A stretch of DNA of 14,642 nt, from contig JAPUJU010000167.1 in NCBI GenBank assembly GCA_027296025.1, positions 1-14,642 on the forward strand, in the 5' to 3' direction. This stretch comes from a bacterium. GTDB taxonomy: Bacteria; Krumholzibacteriota; Krumholzibacteriia; WVZY01. The notes beneath the pieces were generated by a model that searched no databases, was not told the origin of the DNA, and worked only from the letters and a program-made list of their open reading frames with translations. Below, in pieces: positions 13,592 to 14,642 of the stretch. Both the position numbers and the translations under genes were made by a program. Position 1 is the first letter of the stretch, and each line of letters begins with the position of its first letter.

Positions 13592-14642
13592 ATGACCTTC
13601 AACCGATCCTTACAACAAGTCCCGAACTTAGTTTGCCTGGTCGTCCTTCTGATGATGGGCGGATGTTCCGGTGGTAGCGGGCAAGTTCTCGAGCTCGAGC
13701 TGCTGACAATTCTTGGTGATGTGCAGGACGATCCGACCGCCGTTCAGGGACGCTGGCGCGTTGCCGGTACAGGAGAAAAGCCGGAGCCGATGACGCAGGA
13801 GGAGGCGGACAAGATCAACGAGATGATGTCGCTTCCATATCTGCAGGGATCACGCGAGGCGCCGGACGTCGTCGATGTGACGATTCACGATCCGGACAAA
13901 GCGTACCAGGGCGTCAATCTGTACAACTCAGGAAACGCACCCGCAGCATATGCGATCGATATGGATGGAAAGCTGCTGCACACGTGGCAGTATCGCGTCG
14001 AAGACGTGTGGCCGGACGTGCCGGCCACGATTCACTCCACGTTCTGGCGTCGCGTCCACTGGTATGCCAATGGAAACATCCTCGCGATTTTCGAAGGTAT
14101 CGGCCTGCTGAAGCTCGACATGGACTCCAAGCTCTTGTGGTCGTTCAAGGGTGGATGCCATCACCAGGCCTACGTGCTTCCTTCCGGTGATATCTACGTG
14201 CTGACGCGCCGCGCCGGCGTGCTCCCGAGGATCAATCCGGAGCGCCCGGTACTCGTCGACTGGATCACGATTCTCAACCGTGATGGAAGCGTGCAGCGAG
14301 AGATCTCAATTTTGGAATGTTTCGAAAACTCGAAGTACAAGACAATGTTAGACGGCCTGAGAAAGCGGGGCGATATTTTTCACGCCAATTCGATTCTCGT
14401 CCTGGACAGCCGGGCGACCGGTGTCTTTTCCGTGCTCCGGAAGGGAAACCTCATGATCTCGCTGCTAAAACTCGATGCCGTTATTGTCATCGATCCGAGA
14501 GAGGAAAAGGTCTTGTGGGTAGTGTCCGGGCAGCGGAACAAATACTGGAAGCGCCAGCACGACCCGCGAATGCTGCCGAATTCTGACATGCTGCTCTTTG
14601 ATAATATCGGCAAGCAGGGCAAGTCGAAAGTCCTTCAGTACA
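13592..14642 (+). CDS. Arylsulfotransferase-like lipoprotein (partial, C-terminus beyond window)
   Basis: Open from ATG 13592 to the window edge, 350 residues. Residues 13-25 form a lipoprotein signal ending in MMGGC, with Cys25 the likely lipidated residue, so it is anchored on the outer face of a membrane. After a 55-residue linker, sequence from about 105 resembles the arylsulfotransferase (ASST) beta-propeller family: LYNSGNAPAAYAIDMDGKLL, His190-His191 before LPSGDIYVL, His264 (IFHANSI), and QHDPRMLPNSDMLLFDN with His323. ASST enzymes move sulfate between phenolic compounds by a histidine intermediate; which of these His residues would act, and whether this member is catalytic, cannot be decided here. 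The ribosome site is weak (AGGAA, about 14 nt away). A non-enzymatic propeller lipoprotein is the alternative. Confidence 0.8.
   Translation, partial: MTFNRSLQQVPNLVCLVVLLMMGGCSGGSGQVLELELLTILGDVQDDPTAVQGRWRVAGTGEKPEPMTQEEADKINEMMSLPYLQGSREAPDVVDVTIHDPDKAYQGVNLYNSGNAPAAYAIDMDGKLLHTWQYRVEDVWPDVPATIHSTFWRRVHWYANGNILAIFEGIGLLKLDMDSKLLWSFKGGCHHQAYVLPSGDIYVLTRRAGVLPRINPERPVLVDWITILNRDGSVQREISILECFENSKYKTMLDGLRKRGDIFHANSILVLDSRATGVFSVLRKGNLMISLLKLDAVIVIDPREEKVLWVVSGQRNKYWKRQHDPRMLPNSDMLLFDNIGKQGKSKVLQY

Overview
The window looks like chromosome from an uncultured, moderately GC-rich, didermic (Gram-negative-type) bacterium. The evidence is a predicted outer-membrane beta-barrel C-terminus, a lipobox protein, Sec signal peptides, and sugar-nucleotide and glycosyltransferase genes. 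The mix of secreted M1 peptidases, a phosphodiesterase-TPR fusion and an arylsulfotransferase-like lipoprotein resembles FCB-type uncultured phyla, but this placement is inference. No rRNA, tRNA, CRISPR array, transposase or phage gene was seen.

Layout. 1-1297 (-) is the N-terminal 432 residues of a secreted M1 aminopeptidase cut by the window edge. 1400-1651 (+) encodes a small, very hydrophobic protein. 1648-3419 (-) is a two-gene unit, a family 2 glycosyltransferase then rmlD, joined by an ATGA overlap. 3678-7513 (+) is a two-gene unit: a membrane-anchored SPFH/phosphodiesterase/TPR fusion followed by phosphoglycerate mutase gpmI. 7510-8685 (-) is a polytopic GT-C (family 39-like) glycosyltransferase. 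8686-8959 is a divergent promoter region. 8960-10191 (+) holds the stub of a Gfo/Idh/MocA sugar oxidoreductase, overlapping by ATGA a complete DegT/DnrJ/EryC1 sugar aminotransferase. 10214-13162 (-) is a large M1-like peptidase fused to an outer-membrane barrel. 13163-13591 is a long non-coding stretch with a strong hairpin, an imperfect direct repeat and a promoter. 13592-14642 (+) is a partial arylsulfotransferase-like lipoprotein.

How the genes fit together. RmlD, the GT2 enzyme, the GT-C enzyme, the aminotransferase and the oxidoreductase remnant point to surface polysaccharide or glycoprotein assembly (dTDP-rhamnose and probably an amino sugar). They are scattered among unrelated genes rather than forming one locus. 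The fusion protein and GpmI both belong to the alkaline phosphatase superfamily. Several proteins act outside the cytoplasm: two M1-type peptidases, the lipoprotein and probably the fusion protein.

Most interesting points: the barrel-fused M1 protein has Val where the third zinc-binding Glu should be; the SPFH-phosphodiesterase-TPR architecture is unusual; and the oxidoreductase gene has been cut down to 44 codons while keeping its translational coupling to the aminotransferase.
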